DNA of 64,000 nt from contig CP136063.1 in the NCBI GenBank assembly GCA_032622095.1, positions 148,979,379-149,043,378 of the forward strand, in the 5' to 3' direction. The notes under the pieces were generated by a model. The model made no database searches, was not told the DNA's origin, and was given only the letters and a program-made list of their open reading frames with translations. Made by a program: the position numbers and the translations under genes. The stretch is from Siphonodentalium dalli. Taxonomy: Eukaryota; Mollusca; Scaphopoda; Gadilida; Siphonodentaliidae. The stretch's first letter is position 1. Every line of letters starts with the position of its first letter. Below are positions 46,388 to 57,400 of the stretch, piece after piece.

Positions 46388-46625
46388 ATTAGATGGGAGA
46401 CTCTCATTTATATAAGAGAATGCATTGGCACAGGATTTTTGCAAAATTTCAAGAAGCCCCAGTCATGAAAGGGTTAAAATATTTCTCACTGGACACTTGA
46501 TTAAGCAAATAAAGGCTCTATATCAACTGTATATTGATGATTTGCATTGCATGTTGTTGAATTATAATAGAAGATTTCCTTCAAAATATAGAAAATTCAG
46601 CTTTAATAAAACTATCCACTTGCAA
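46388..46625. mobile_element. Reversed copy of the 39283-39516 repeat
   Basis: From TTAGATGGGAGACTCTCATT to ACTATCCACTTGCA; by eye no difference from the reverse complement of 39283-39516. It adjoins the right arm of the inverted repeat. The identical 67-residue open frames in both places are a consequence of the copy, not evidence of a gene. Confidence 0.8.
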
Positions 46626-46704
46626 TTTGGGGACATTTAGGCAACCAGAGTTTGGGCGCCCAAACCTGTAACAGGTATCAAAAGAGCCCTGGATCCATCC
46701 TTGA

Positions 46705-46959
46705 TTATACACATATGTTGTGTACTAGTATCCTATAATGTAAATTCAAAGACTGATACTAATAATAGTACTCGATCGAATAATAGTACTGGGTGGAACA
46801 TTTTTTAATTTTCATTTGTGACTTTGGGACATCACATACGGAAATTCCAAAAAATTCCCGCCTGTACTATTATTCCGCCCTGTACTATTATTTAATTTTT
46901 CAATATTTTCCCGCCTGTACTATTATTCCCACCCGTACTATTATTCGGAACTCGAGAGT
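46705..46959. repeat. Unit with repeated AATAATAGTACAGG, copy 2 (reversed)
   Basis: Reverse complement of about 45130-45397, ending GGAACTCGAGAGTA. It is followed immediately by the truncated LINE ORF2 end. Confidence 0.75.
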
Positions 46960-47352
46960 ACCAAATTCTCATTCTCTGACAGAGCCACGGAGGTGAAAGT
47001 TAACCGACTCAAGTTAGGTCACACTCTTCTAAATGAGCATATGTTCAAAATTAATCTTGTGGCCACACCAAAATGCTCTTGTGGTGAACAAGGAACTATA
47101 CAGCACTACATTCTCAACTGCAGCTTAAACCAAGGGTACAGGGACATTCTGTTTTCTGATCTCACCGAAAGTCCGCAACTCCAGGATTCTATAAATGACA
47201 GCGGCATAACAATAAAACTTCTCCTCGGACAGTGCGAAGGACTGTCAGCAGATACAGAACTTCTTCGACATAATTTCATAAACTTGTTCACAACTTTGTC
47301 AGATCTTCAGGCATCAGTTAGGGATGTTCATGAAAAATTCAAATTGTTATAA
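46960..47352 (+). pseudogene. C-terminal end of a LINE ORF2 (5'-truncated copy)
   Basis: Open frame starting abruptly at the repeat boundary with KFSFSDRATEVKVNRLKLGH and continuing TLLNEHMFKINLVATPKCSC, then IQHYILNC, to a stop at 47350. The last part is the CxC-x7-H-x4-C zinc motif found at the same place in both larger LINEs here (compare GHTLLNAHKHK and PKCACGCADTIKHFFFDC in the 54.5-kb ORF2). There is no usable start codon: it is a truncated retrotransposon copy, of a third family or subfamily. Confidence 0.75.
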
Positions 47353-48545
47353 TCTATTCATTTTTTGATCTATTTTGTAGATCTCACCATTCTGGTTACA
47401 GAACCGAAAACCTTTTTCAGATTCGTCAAATATTTTTTTGAGTTACGGACATTTTAGTACCCCAAAAATGGGTCGTTTTTAAGATTTCCGAGTCCCTAAT
47501 TTTGCCATATTGTCAAAATAGGCTAAAAAGCAGATTTTAGGGTCAATTATTTTTAAAAATACACAATAATTTTGTTTTGTTTCACTAAATAAGTGGTTAA
47601 CCTACTGGGTAGAGCACAATAATACATTATTTCATACCTTAATGGTCAAGAACGAAAAAAAATCTACCAACGAAATGTGTGTTCTGTAACATGGACTTAG
47701 TCAAATTTGGCTTTGTGACATGGGGTTTTGTGACGAAATGCCATATTTCAGGTCTGGTAACTCAGTAAATTGATATCCATACATCTTGATGTTTTCACAA
47801 CATATTCGATATGTTTGACTAACTATATTGTGAGAAAATTTCTATTATTGGATGCGAAATATTTTCGTTATGACCCTATGGGTTATTGAAAATCTCTTAT
47901 ATTCAAAATTGTCGTTTTTTTTGTATTTTTTGCCATTTTTCTTGGTTTTTTGTGTATAAAAAATAAAAAATTGATCTTAAGTTGTTAAAACTAGTTGAAC
48001 TTTCATCTGAAATCATATTTTAGTTGAAACTAAGTCATATTGTTGATTATTCTATTGTAAGTTTATGGATTTCGCCACTTTTTGTAGTCAACTGACCCCA
48101 AATTTGACTGCTGTTATAGGGGTAGGGCAAACCAGAAATATTATCCATGTTCTAATATTAGACATATTGGAGACAAAGGGTTGTTTTTTTATGCTTGGTT
48201 ACACTATTATTGTTTTATATAAAACATACTAAACATTATCTCAGGTTTATTTGATATTTAAGGCTATATGATCAGTATATGGTGTTGAAAAGTAGCCAAA
48301 ACACCAAATTGCCATTTCGCGTCCGAATCGGAGTAAAATTTGTCATAACTTGGAGACCGTACATCGAAAATGGATGCGATATGGTTTGTTAGGTAGAAAA
48401 ATGTATGCTTGGTTTGTTTATTACAAAGCATTATGCTTTGTGATTTAATATTTATAAGTTATTCTCATTAAGCTTACCCTCCCCCTATATTTGCAATCTC
48501 ATCAAATATCGTCGGTACACCAAGAGTCACATACAAGTGACCATG
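47353..48545. other. LINE 3' flank and unrecognised AT-rich DNA
   Basis: Probably begins with the 3' UTR of the truncated LINE; no poly-A or simple-repeat tail marks its end. No coding signal. Confidence 0.35.
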
Positions 48546-48975
48546 GTTCAGAAGGCAACCCTTACGATCTCTCGAGGGAAGAAAAATGACACAGCAGATA
48601 GATTGTTTAGTATATATTTTGATATTTAGAAATATTTACATCGAGATGATACGAAACTACGAGCCTAATCGTAACGTTAAGTTTGATTGCTTAGTTTAAA
48701 TGGATTAGGATGTGTGGCCTCCAACCTCGCCGTACAGCCACAGCCTTACCACCTCTCAGGGAAAGAAAAACAAAACTTCAAATACGTGATTGTTTAATAT
48801 ATATTTTCGATACTTAGAAATATTGACATTGAGATGATACGAAAGTTCGAACCTCTACAATTACTCCACCTAATCGTAACGTTAACTTTGATTGGTTAGT
48901 TTAAATGGGTTAGGGTGTGGTGGCATCCAACCTCCCCTTACAGCCACAGCCTTACAACCTCTCAGGGGAAGAAAA
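48546..48975 (+). repeat. Tandem duplication of a ~200-bp unit
   Basis: Two full units (about 48573-48767 and 48768-48972) share CTCTCAGGGAAAGAAAAAC-type starts, GATTGTTTA, ATATATTTT, GAGATGATACGAAA, CCTAATCGTAACGTTAA and a CCAACCTC-CAGCCACAGCCTTAC end. Confidence 0.75.
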
Positions 48976-48984
48976 ACAACACTC

Positions 48985-49250
48985 ACTCCATCCATCCATC
49001 TGGGACAGATAGGATCAATCCATCTATCTGGGACAGATAGGATCCATCCATCTGGGACAGGTAGGATCCATCCATCCATCTAGGGACAGATAGGATCCAT
49101 CCATCCATATGGGACAGGTAGGATCCATCCATCCATCTAGGGACAGATAGGACCCATCCATCCATCTGGGACAGGTAGGATCCATCCATCCATCTAGGGA
49201 CAGATAGGATCCATCCATCCATCTGCGACAGATAGGATCCACCCATCAGG
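48985..49250 (+). repeat. Minisatellite, 57-bp dimeric period
   Basis: Built of about 28-bp units of the type GGACAGATAGGATCCATCCA plus TCCATCT. The variant TAGGGACAGATAG recurs at 49081, 49138 and 49195, exactly 57 bp apart. Repetitive open frames on both strands here (WMDGSYLS periodicity) are artefacts. Confidence 0.85.
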
Positions 49251-49254
49251 GTCT

Positions 49255-49470
49255 GTCCGTCATGTCAATCATGTATGTCAGTCATGTATGTCAGTCATGT
49301 ATGTCAGTCAGGTGATCCATCCATCCATCTGCGACAGATAGGATCCATCCATCAGGGTCCGTCCGTCATGTCAGTCATGTATGTCAGTCAGGTCTGTCAG
49401 TCAGGTTAGTCAGTCATGTCAGTCCAGTCGTGTCTGTCAGTCAGGTCAGTCATGTCTGTCAGTCATAAAA
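49255..49470 (+). repeat. Short tandem repeat of GTCAGTCATGTAT
   Basis: About 12 copies of a 13-bp or shorter unit (TGTCAGTCATGTA, TGTCAGTCAGG), interrupted at 49313-49358 by one more minisatellite unit with GGATCCATCC. Confidence 0.8.
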
Positions 49471-51430
49471 CTTTTTGGCGCGTAATTGACTATGACGTCG
49501 TTGCAGACCACTGTATACAATGGCGTTGTGGGACGAAAATATCGTCGCTGGAGGTCGCCCAAGTCGGGACTAGATGAGGCTCACGATGATGTGTTTCCGC
49601 CGGCCGTTCCTGTGTCTAGCCAATCAGCATTAATCTTATTTGTCTGAAGTGATGTCCCCCTTTCCGATTCCGCGTGAAACTCTCGGGAATTCCCAAGGGG
49701 TTTTTGAGGGCGCCGCTTAGAAGAGTTTTTATTTTTCAAAAAGGTACTTACAATTAACCTTTTTTGAAGTTTCACACGGCATTCAAAAGGTCTAATTATG
49801 CTCTTTATAATGCACTTAACTCCATTTGACGATATGTAGTATTAACCAGCGGGATCTTCGTCAAAAACTAATGCCAAAAAGTCACATACATTTTTAACGC
49901 CAAAAATACGACGAAATTCGGCAACTTTGACGTCGCAAAAAAAATATTGATAAAAGTAAGACCCATATAATATTTATAACGTCGGCATGGTGAGATCACA
50001 TTCTACCAGGCTGTGGATTGCCATTGTATTTGAATGTTTTACTAAAAAGATATAATTAATAAAAAAGTGCTCACTTTTGACCCAAATCTTAAAAATTACG
50101 TCGTGACGTTGAACATCCCTACATCAGTGTCTAAACAATGATATTATATATGTATATAACTCTCCCTTGGCCTTACCAGATGGAAGACATCGCACATACA
50201 GAGTATAGCACCTAGAGAATACAGCACCAGCAGTTAAAGCACCAGTGACATTAATCAGCTACAGTACAGATGATTACGATACCAACAACAACAACAACAA
50301 ATATGCTTCCCAAATACGGCCACATAATAAAGGCACATTCCCCAACCCCTAGCGGAAACCCCGTTATAAGGCTGGGCCAAAAATTGCTAGTTAGCCTAAT
50401 CACAGTCCTAGGAATCACTGTCCATATAATATTAAATTTGATTAAAATATAACAAATAGATCTAGATACATTACCTCTTCTATACAGATAACAGGTGCAG
50501 TTAGGCAACTTCAGATTTTGTTATTATGTAAACAAATCATCTCATTGGCTAGAGACCACCCCCTGTGCTCTATCACTAAAACGAACAATTGGATTTTTTG
50601 TTCGAAAAAATTGCATTTATCTCCCCACAATTGACATGTGACAATTAAGTTAATAGTTCTTAATGCGCTCGTTGGGTCATATCAACTCTACCTGGTCTGA
50701 TTTGTACATAAATCGTGATTTTCCATCCAAATATCAGCATAAATTCACATTTATGGAACTCGTGAAAATCATTTTTTGCTGACGCGGTAGTGTCTCTATT
50801 CAGTTCCTTATTACAATTACGTATTTAAAATTTGCAGCCAATCCCAGTACAAGTTATCTCCCATTGCCGCTCTTGGGATGCGGAGCAAAACGGGAGCTTG
50901 GAATATAAAATTGTGCTTTCACATCTCAAGTTATCAACCACCCCTAGGGCCCTACTTGAAAATATATAGATATATTAGTTTGAGATGATCATTTCTACAT
51001 TTCTCTAGTAATGAGAATGAGTTAAAATGTGCACTTAGTAGTTTAGAGCAGGGCCAGTTTTACCACACCCGACGTCTGTTTACTCACATCCGTAATCCCT
51101 TTTATTCGGATTATCACCGGGTGCGAATAAGTAATTTGCTATTTAGAGAATGGACATGTGTTTCCCAAATCGTAAAGAATTCCACCGAGTTTGCACCTGA
51201 AAGAATATTCGAGTAACTAACAGCTATTTTCTCGTAAGTTGGCAAAGATACTAACAATCTGAATACACCATCGTTTCAAGAAAAAAATACGGAATATGAT
51301 GATATAAACTCAGAAGTCGCGAATGTTTGTGTGGCATAAAAATGTGTACTGATCTGTATTTTCTTGCAAATCATCTGCCAATGAAAATGCAGTATACAAA
51401 ATTTTTACTTGCCAAACTGGTATATATATT
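49471..51430. other. No recognisable gene
   Basis: AT-rich. A stretch with CTTCCCAAATACGGCCACAT (50307) resembles CTTCCCAAACATGGCCACAT at 35670, suggesting an old dispersed repeat. The short open frames have no domain. Confidence 0.35.
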
Positions 51431-51434
51431 AATA

Positions 51435-52165
51435 CTAGAAGGTGACCCGACTTCGTCCGGGCTATTCAAAAACAAAATTTCAAGTCGATTACTCCATCCG
51501 TTTCCTAGATCTGGTCTGCGCATGCGCGAAGCTGGTGTCGCACGTGCTCGGCGACCCGATAAAATTCGTATCCGGGGCAAGATACATTCACATACCAAAT
51601 TTCAAGTCGATAGCTACACCCGTTTCCGAGATATATAGCCCAATGTCATTTGCGGATACCTCGGCCGGTGATGAGTTAACGCGACACAGTCAAATGCATC
51701 GGCAGGGTGAGAGTTAACGTAATCTAACTTTATGACCTCTGACGACGTCATAGAATTTACGCATTGATTTTATCCTGATAAAAGCATCGTACCACTTGTA
51801 CCTAATAATTGAGGCAGATAACTAAAACGGATACATACATATTATATATCGTTGGAAAGATGAAGCCACACAGATTCTAACCGTGCAAATTATATGACTG
51901 GCAATTTATTATTCGCGCTATATCGTATCGATTTGTGAGCACCGAACTGAAATATATTAGCGCAAAACGGCGTAAAAACAGATTTGACCTCCGCACGTGA
52001 AAAGTTGACCTCGCACGGACAAATAAATATGCCTATGTTCGTCTCCGGCCGAAAATACCCTAAAATACCAAATTTCATCGAAATTGGCTTAGTCGTTTTC
52101 GAGTCCATCGATTTCAAACAAACAAACACATACACACACACACACACAGATCTTTCAAAATATAT
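51435..52165 (+). repeat. Dispersed repeat with LINE/SINE-like 3' tail
   Basis: Contains GAAGGTGACCCGACTTCGTC, then two copies of an AAATTTCAAGTCGAT(T/A)(A/G)CT segment (51476 and 51598) and a typical tail: CCAAATTTCATCGAAATTGG, CGTTTTCGAGTCCATCGATT, AAACAAACAAACACATACAC and a (CA)n run at 52128-52150. Such 'fit-to-target' tails with AAAC/ACAC ends are common in RTE-type LINEs and their SINEs; this is inference. Confidence 0.4.
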
Positions 52166-52340
52166 AATAGATAATACTCTCCGAATTTGTGTAGGATATC
52201 TTGTGTAATAGGGCCGTACCGGGGTGGCCATAAATATAACCCCCTTTCATGTTCGTTCACATATATATTCTCGACAATCGCCGATCGGTACAGAAATTCA
52301 CCATGACGACCAGAGCCTGCAGAGGTTCACAATGGGAGCA

Positions 52341-52543
52341 GTCACGCATCTACTAATGTGCGCGAATTGAAAGGAAAATTAGGAAAAGTGCGCGATTAGC
52401 AGTCACGCGTCTACTAGTACTAATGAATTCAAAGGAAAATTAGGATAAGTCTACTAATGTGCGCGAATTCAAAGGAAAATTAGGAAAAGTGCGCGCTATA
52501 AATAGCTCGCGATTCTCCCGGAAGTGGTTTCTCCGTGACGTCA
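52341..52543 (+). promoter_or_regulatory. LINE A 5' UTR repeats, TATA-like and CRE-like boxes
   Basis: Three units of about 45-54 bp (52341-52394, 52401-52450, 52451-52495) share CTACTAATGTGCGCGAATTC and AAAGGAAAATTAGGAAAAGT. They are followed by CTATAAATAG (52496-52505) and the palindrome TGACGTCA (52536-52543), the consensus of CREB/ATF sites. Tandem 5' UTR units commonly act as internal LINE promoters; function here is inferred. Confidence 0.5.
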
Positions 52544-52620
52544 TCATCACAACCAAAATGGCTGATGTGAAATTGGAAAATTGAGAAAAATAATGGAAAC
52601 CGTTCCAGTGTTTTGCGAAT

Positions 52621-54465
52621 ATGCCTAAACAAAACAACGCTCTATCGCCTCGAGAAGATTGCGGAAATCACAAATACAATACTAGATCGAAAGATAAACA
52701 GGTACATGTCAAAACAATTCCTGATTCTATCGTTGAAACACCAAAATCTAGCAAAAGTTCAAAAACAAAAAACTTAAAAACAAACATTGAACTTGAAAAC
52801 GCAACCTCCAATGCACACTGTGCTAATGTCGTATCAGATACCACCAAACTAAACACTGGCCCATGCCACACAAAACTTTACACTGTAAGTGAAAACAGAA
52901 ACAGAACCCCAATTACGCTGCAGATCATTCAATCTGCCACTCCAGAATCTCCGGGAAGTGAAAACGAAATTTACTCTACTCCTGAAATTAAAATCATCAC
53001 TCCAAGGAAAGCTAGCTACTCAGATGCCACAAACTCCTCTACATATATCAATAAAGGAGTTTCATCACCGCATGTAGAAAGCATACACTCAACTGTCATT
53101 AATGAAAATACCTTCTCTGAATCTGATATAGATGATCTTCTTACTAACTGTCAATGTACAGTCTGTGACAAAAGCGTGACACCTGAAGATAGGGGCATTC
53201 AATGCCTAGCATGTGACAAATGGTCCCACTATGTGTGTTCCAACCTGTTAAAATCCAAAACATTTCGAGAATCGAACAATCGGGATAAACTCTTAGAAAA
53301 GAGATCTTTCTTATGCAAAGAGTGCGATACAGTTAACAGCAAAATTAAGTGTCCATGTGGGACCAATAATTTCAAGAAGTTTATTACGTGTCATCTCTGC
53401 GACCAAGCTTGGCATATCAAGTGTTCCAGTTTTGACGTGGCAGACAAGAAAAAGCTTAACAAACACAATATCAATTTCAAATGTATTTTTTGCAATATAT
53501 CTCAATTGCAATCTAACAACAATCTGTGGTTGACTCTATCAAAAACATGCAAATCCAAACAAAGTCCACAAAAACCACTCCAAACCAAATCACCTACCTC
53601 TAACATCGAGACACCAAAATCAATCAAGAATGGGAAGAAAACCAAAACTAACATCACCAGGAAGTACGTGAACAGTGTACAGAAGACAATCATCTCTGCA
53701 GGGAAAGTCGACGACAAACTCAGTCAAGTAAAAGTGTCACAAGGGTCAGAGTCTAATATCATCATAATCGACAAACTCACAGAACCAAAACTCTTTCAAA
53801 ACTCCTCTAGCATTAAGAAAGAGATTAATAAATTCAAGCCTCTAGTGAATATAGAATATGCCTATTCCCTTCCCAGAGGTGGAATTGCCGTTCATGTAAA
53901 AGACAAAGAATCTGCTAAACTTCTCAAACAGGAATGGCCTCACAATGCTTTCAACAACAGTGGTGGAACTTTAAAAGCCCATAGTCCTTCGGAAGGCAAA
54001 TCAATCATCGTTAAAAACATCAACGTTAAAATTGATTCTCAGGATATTCAACAATCTATTGAAAATGAATACAATATCAAAACTGAAGTTAAAAGATATT
54101 GTTTCACAGACACCGGCAAACAAATGCGCATAATCAAAATCACAACCTCCGACAAATATTTTACTGACAGATGTCTGTTAAACGGTGTTAACATTCTTGA
54201 CAAACAGTATCAGTGCGAACAATACAATCAGATAAAACCCATTCGTTGCTTTAAATGTCAACGCTTTGGTCACATTTCAGCTCTCTGTATGAATAAACCC
54301 ACATGTGCCAAATGTACGAGCAGCTCTCACGATGTAAAAGATTGTAACAGCCTTTTTCCTTGCTGCATAAACTGTTCAGGAAAACATGATGCACGTTCAA
54401 GGACTTGCCCAAAATTCACAGAATATCAAACCCTTCTGCTGAAACGCAGCCAACTGTGCTTCTAA
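52621..54465 (+). CDS. LINE A ORF1 protein with two PHD-like fingers and three zinc knuckles
   Basis: 614 residues. Residues 1-170 are polar and probably disordered. PHD-like finger 1: C179, C182, C195, C198, H203, C206, C232, C235; finger 2: C244, C246, C257, C260, H265, C268, C288, C291 (both C4HC3). After a Lys-rich linker comes an RNA-binding-like region (about 378-530; VHVKDKESAKLLKQEW, IIVKNINVKI), then zinc knuckles C543-C546-H551-C556, C562-C565-H570-C575 and C582-C585-H589-C596. Known LINE ORF1 proteins coat the RNA and act as chaperones; knuckles bind nucleic acid. PHD fingers in other proteins read histone H3 tails, so a chromatin-targeting role is possible (inference). The ATG follows the 5' UTR and is the first of the frame. 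Confidence 0.85.
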   Translation: MPKQNNALSPREDCGNHKYNTRSKDKQVHVKTIPDSIVETPKSSKSSKTKNLKTNIELENATSNAHCANVVSDTTKLNTGPCHTKLYTVSENRNRTPITLQIIQSATPESPGSENEIYSTPEIKIITPRKASYSDATNSSTYINKGVSSPHVESIHSTVINENTFSESDIDDLLTNCQCTVCDKSVTPEDRGIQCLACDKWSHYVCSNLLKSKTFRESNNRDKLLEKRSFLCKECDTVNSKIKCPCGTNNFKKFITCHLCDQAWHIKCSSFDVADKKKLNKHNINFKCIFCNISQLQSNNNLWLTLSKTCKSKQSPQKPLQTKSPTSNIETPKSIKNGKKTKTNITRKYVNSVQKTIISAGKVDDKLSQVKVSQGSESNIIIIDKLTEPKLFQNSSSIKKEINKFKPLVNIEYAYSLPRGGIAVHVKDKESAKLLKQEWPHNAFNNSGGTLKAHSPSEGKSIIVKNINVKIDSQDIQQSIENEYNIKTEVKRYCFTDTGKQMRIIKITTSDKYFTDRCLLNGVNILDKQYQCEQYNQIKPIRCFKCQRFGHISALCMNKPTCAKCTSSSHDVKDCNSLFPCCINCSGKHDARSRTCPKFTEYQTLLLKRSQLCF

Positions 54466-54481
54466 ATCCCAGTTAGCCAAA

Positions 54482-57400
54482 ATGAAAATTGTACAAATAA
54501 ACATTAACTCTCTCAACACCTCTTGTACTCTCTTGGAAAATTACGTCAAGAAGAATAATGTCGACATAGTTTGCATCCAGGAAACGTGGAACAAAAATAA
54601 ATCCATTAACTTCTTAAATTGGAACTCTGTCTTTCGAAATAGGTCAACGGGCAAGCGTGGTGGTGGGGTCGCCACACTCATCAGGCCTGGTATCAAGTTT
54701 ATACAAATAGACATTCCACAACTTGACATCGAATCAATCTGGACTGAAATAGTGCATCCATCGGGCAGTTTTGTCCTCGTCAATGTATATATTCCGCCTA
54801 AACAGATAAAAGATATCCTCAAACTTAATTTAGCATTGGACAAATTTCGCAACAGTAGACTCCTAGTGCTGGGCGACTTCAACTGTAGGAACATTGCCTG
54901 GGAATTGCAAAATGATACCTGCAAGCTAAATAGGAAATCTCAATCGGCTCGTATGGGAAAAACTCTACTCAATATAACAGACAGCCACAACCTCAAAACA
55001 CACAATGCCGGCTTATACACTTGGACAAGAAATGAATACCATAGCGCTATTGACATAACTTTTTCACGTGGTCTGGACAATGTAGAAACCACTTGGTTTA
55101 TTGATCGGGAGGGGTATGTTCGCACAGACCACTCCATAATAATTTTTTTGCTCAAAGATTCAATACAATCCGTAGATAAAACATTATGGAACTTCAAAAA
55201 CTGTGACTGGACAGCCTGGAAATCTGCAATCAATGAAGAATTAAACAACTGGTGTACACAGTTCAAAACATTTGAAGGAGCAGACTCCAAATACGACAGT
55301 TTCTGCAAAGTTATTCTCAACACTGCAGAAACCCACATTGGTAAAAAACACATCACAAAACATTCAAAACAAGTATGGAACGAGGATATTAAACTAAAAT
55401 CAATTGAATGTAAAAAAGCGAATAAGATGTTCCATAAACGATCTGATCCACACAATAAAGCCATTCTTGACAATGCTCTTTGCGAACTCCGATCAGCCAT
55501 AGAGAAAGAAAAATCAACACACTGGGAACAAACATGTGTAAAAATAAGCAGAGCTAATCAACGCGATTTCTGGAAACTTATTCAACTTAATAGCGATCAT
55601 AAACATAACCAAGACAACACCATTCAGCCAATTAAAATTCAAAATGGTGATAAAGACTATGCACGTTCTGATGAAGACATATCAAAAAGACTGCAATATG
55701 TGCACATAGACCGTAAACACGCAGATACATCAGGTTTTGACATGCAGTGGAAAGAAGTAATAAATACTTCAATTAAAACTAACATCACTGACAACAACAA
55801 TATTCTCAAAAATAACATAGGAAAACCAGAAAACAGTGATATCAGTGAAAGCGAAGTGCTGAGTGCTCTGAAAGCCATGAACAACAGTTCTGCTCCTGGA
55901 CCGGATGATATTCATCCTCTAATGATCACTAAATCTGGGGACATCATGGTTAAATGCATCCATCTGTTATTTCAATATTTCTGGGTACAAGGTGTCATTC
56001 CATCAGCCTTCAAAAAGGACAATAAAATCTTCATAAAAAAACCCGGAAAATCAGTGTACGACTCTGAAAAGTGCTACCGTCCAATCAGCTTGAGCTCTAT
56101 AATTGGTAAAACTTTTGAGAAAATAATTACTTGGAGACTGATATGGAAAAGCGAGACGAGCGAATGGCTGAACGATGCCCAATATGCATATCGTAAGCAC
56201 CGCAGTACCACGAGTGCACTAGTTGAAGTTACCGAATCCCTTATCACAGCCAAAAACGAAGGGAAGCATGCTCTCGTCACATATATTGACTTTGAAGGTG
56301 CTTTTGACTCCATCATGAGAGAAGGCATTGTATATAAACTCCTCCAACAGGGCCTTGATGGAAGAATCCTAAAATATATCCACAACTTCCTAACTAACCG
56401 AACGAGCAAAAACTTTGTAAACACATACCAAAGCGACTGGATTCCAACTGAAATAGGGGCACCACAGGGATCTGTCATCAGTCCCATTCTGTTCACTCTC
56501 TATACTGATAACATTATGTCTGGTCGTTCAGAGCAAACTATCCGATACTCCGATGATATTACCATAATCACCACTAACCACGACCCGAAACAAGCAGAGA
56601 AAGAAATGAATGAATGCCTACAATCAGTCACTTCTTGGTGCAACAGATGGCACCTATGTCTCAATACCAACAAAACCGACTTCATGCACATCCCTCCTGT
56701 GAATAACTGCACGGCGAATTTCAAACCCAATGTGTTCATAAACAATAAACCAATAGAACTGATATACGACAAAAATCTTCTAGGTGTTACTATTGATAGT
56801 GATTTATCATTTAAACCACACATTGAAAAAACTGTTTTAAAAGCTCGTGCTGGTCTATACAAGATTGGGAAATTTGTTAATGAATCTGGCATAAACATGG
56901 ACAAATCTATTAGACTGTATAAAGCAGCTATAGTTCCCATTCTACTTTATGGATACCCATCATGGTGTACCGTTAAAGAGGGTGTAATCCAAGAGCTTCT
57001 GAATGTTCAAAGATCTGCCCTACTAAACACAACTGGGGCTATTCATTCATCCAGTACAGAGGCAATGGAAGTTTTATGTAGCACACCACCACTTCTCCTC
57101 AAAATGAAGGAGATGAACTGTTTAGAGTACCTCAGGCTCAAATCAAAAAACAATAAGTCATCTCTGAAGCAGCTCCTAATCAGTGCCATAAATAAATCAT
57201 ATGAAACCCCTATAAAAAGGATGTTCCAAGACAATAAATATTTATTGAGCAAGAACTTCACTCAAGTGATAGATGAACCACAATATGAACTTGAGTGCTA
57301 CAATTTTCACCCCAGTGTCACTATATACGCCTCTCCAGCTGGTGATATTGGACCCTGCTCATCCAAATCAGTTTCTCGTGACAATGCAGTGAAGGACATC

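Larger units (their letters stand above)
44075..46388. repeat. Long inverted repeat, arms about 0.9-1.06 kb
   Basis: Left arm about 44075-45133, right arm about 45499-46388, reverse complements at roughly 90% or better by eye (for example AACGTTATTCCTGCTGGTTC-type matches). The left arm carries the 123-bp MITE and a 21-bp extra piece near 44127; the right arm has neither. The spacer (45134-45498) includes the AATAATAGTAC unit that recurs, reversed, at 46705-46959. Confidence 0.8.

Noticed and set aside
48882-49246. Open frames with WMDGSYLS repeats on the minus strand and HPSGT repeats on the plus strand
   Set aside because: They arise from the 57-bp minisatellite, whose period is a multiple of three; there is no other coding evidence.
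54541-57261. Minus-strand open frames of up to 186 codons within 54.5-57.3 kb
   Set aside because: They are antisense shadows of the intact LINE ORF2, which has clear catalytic motifs.
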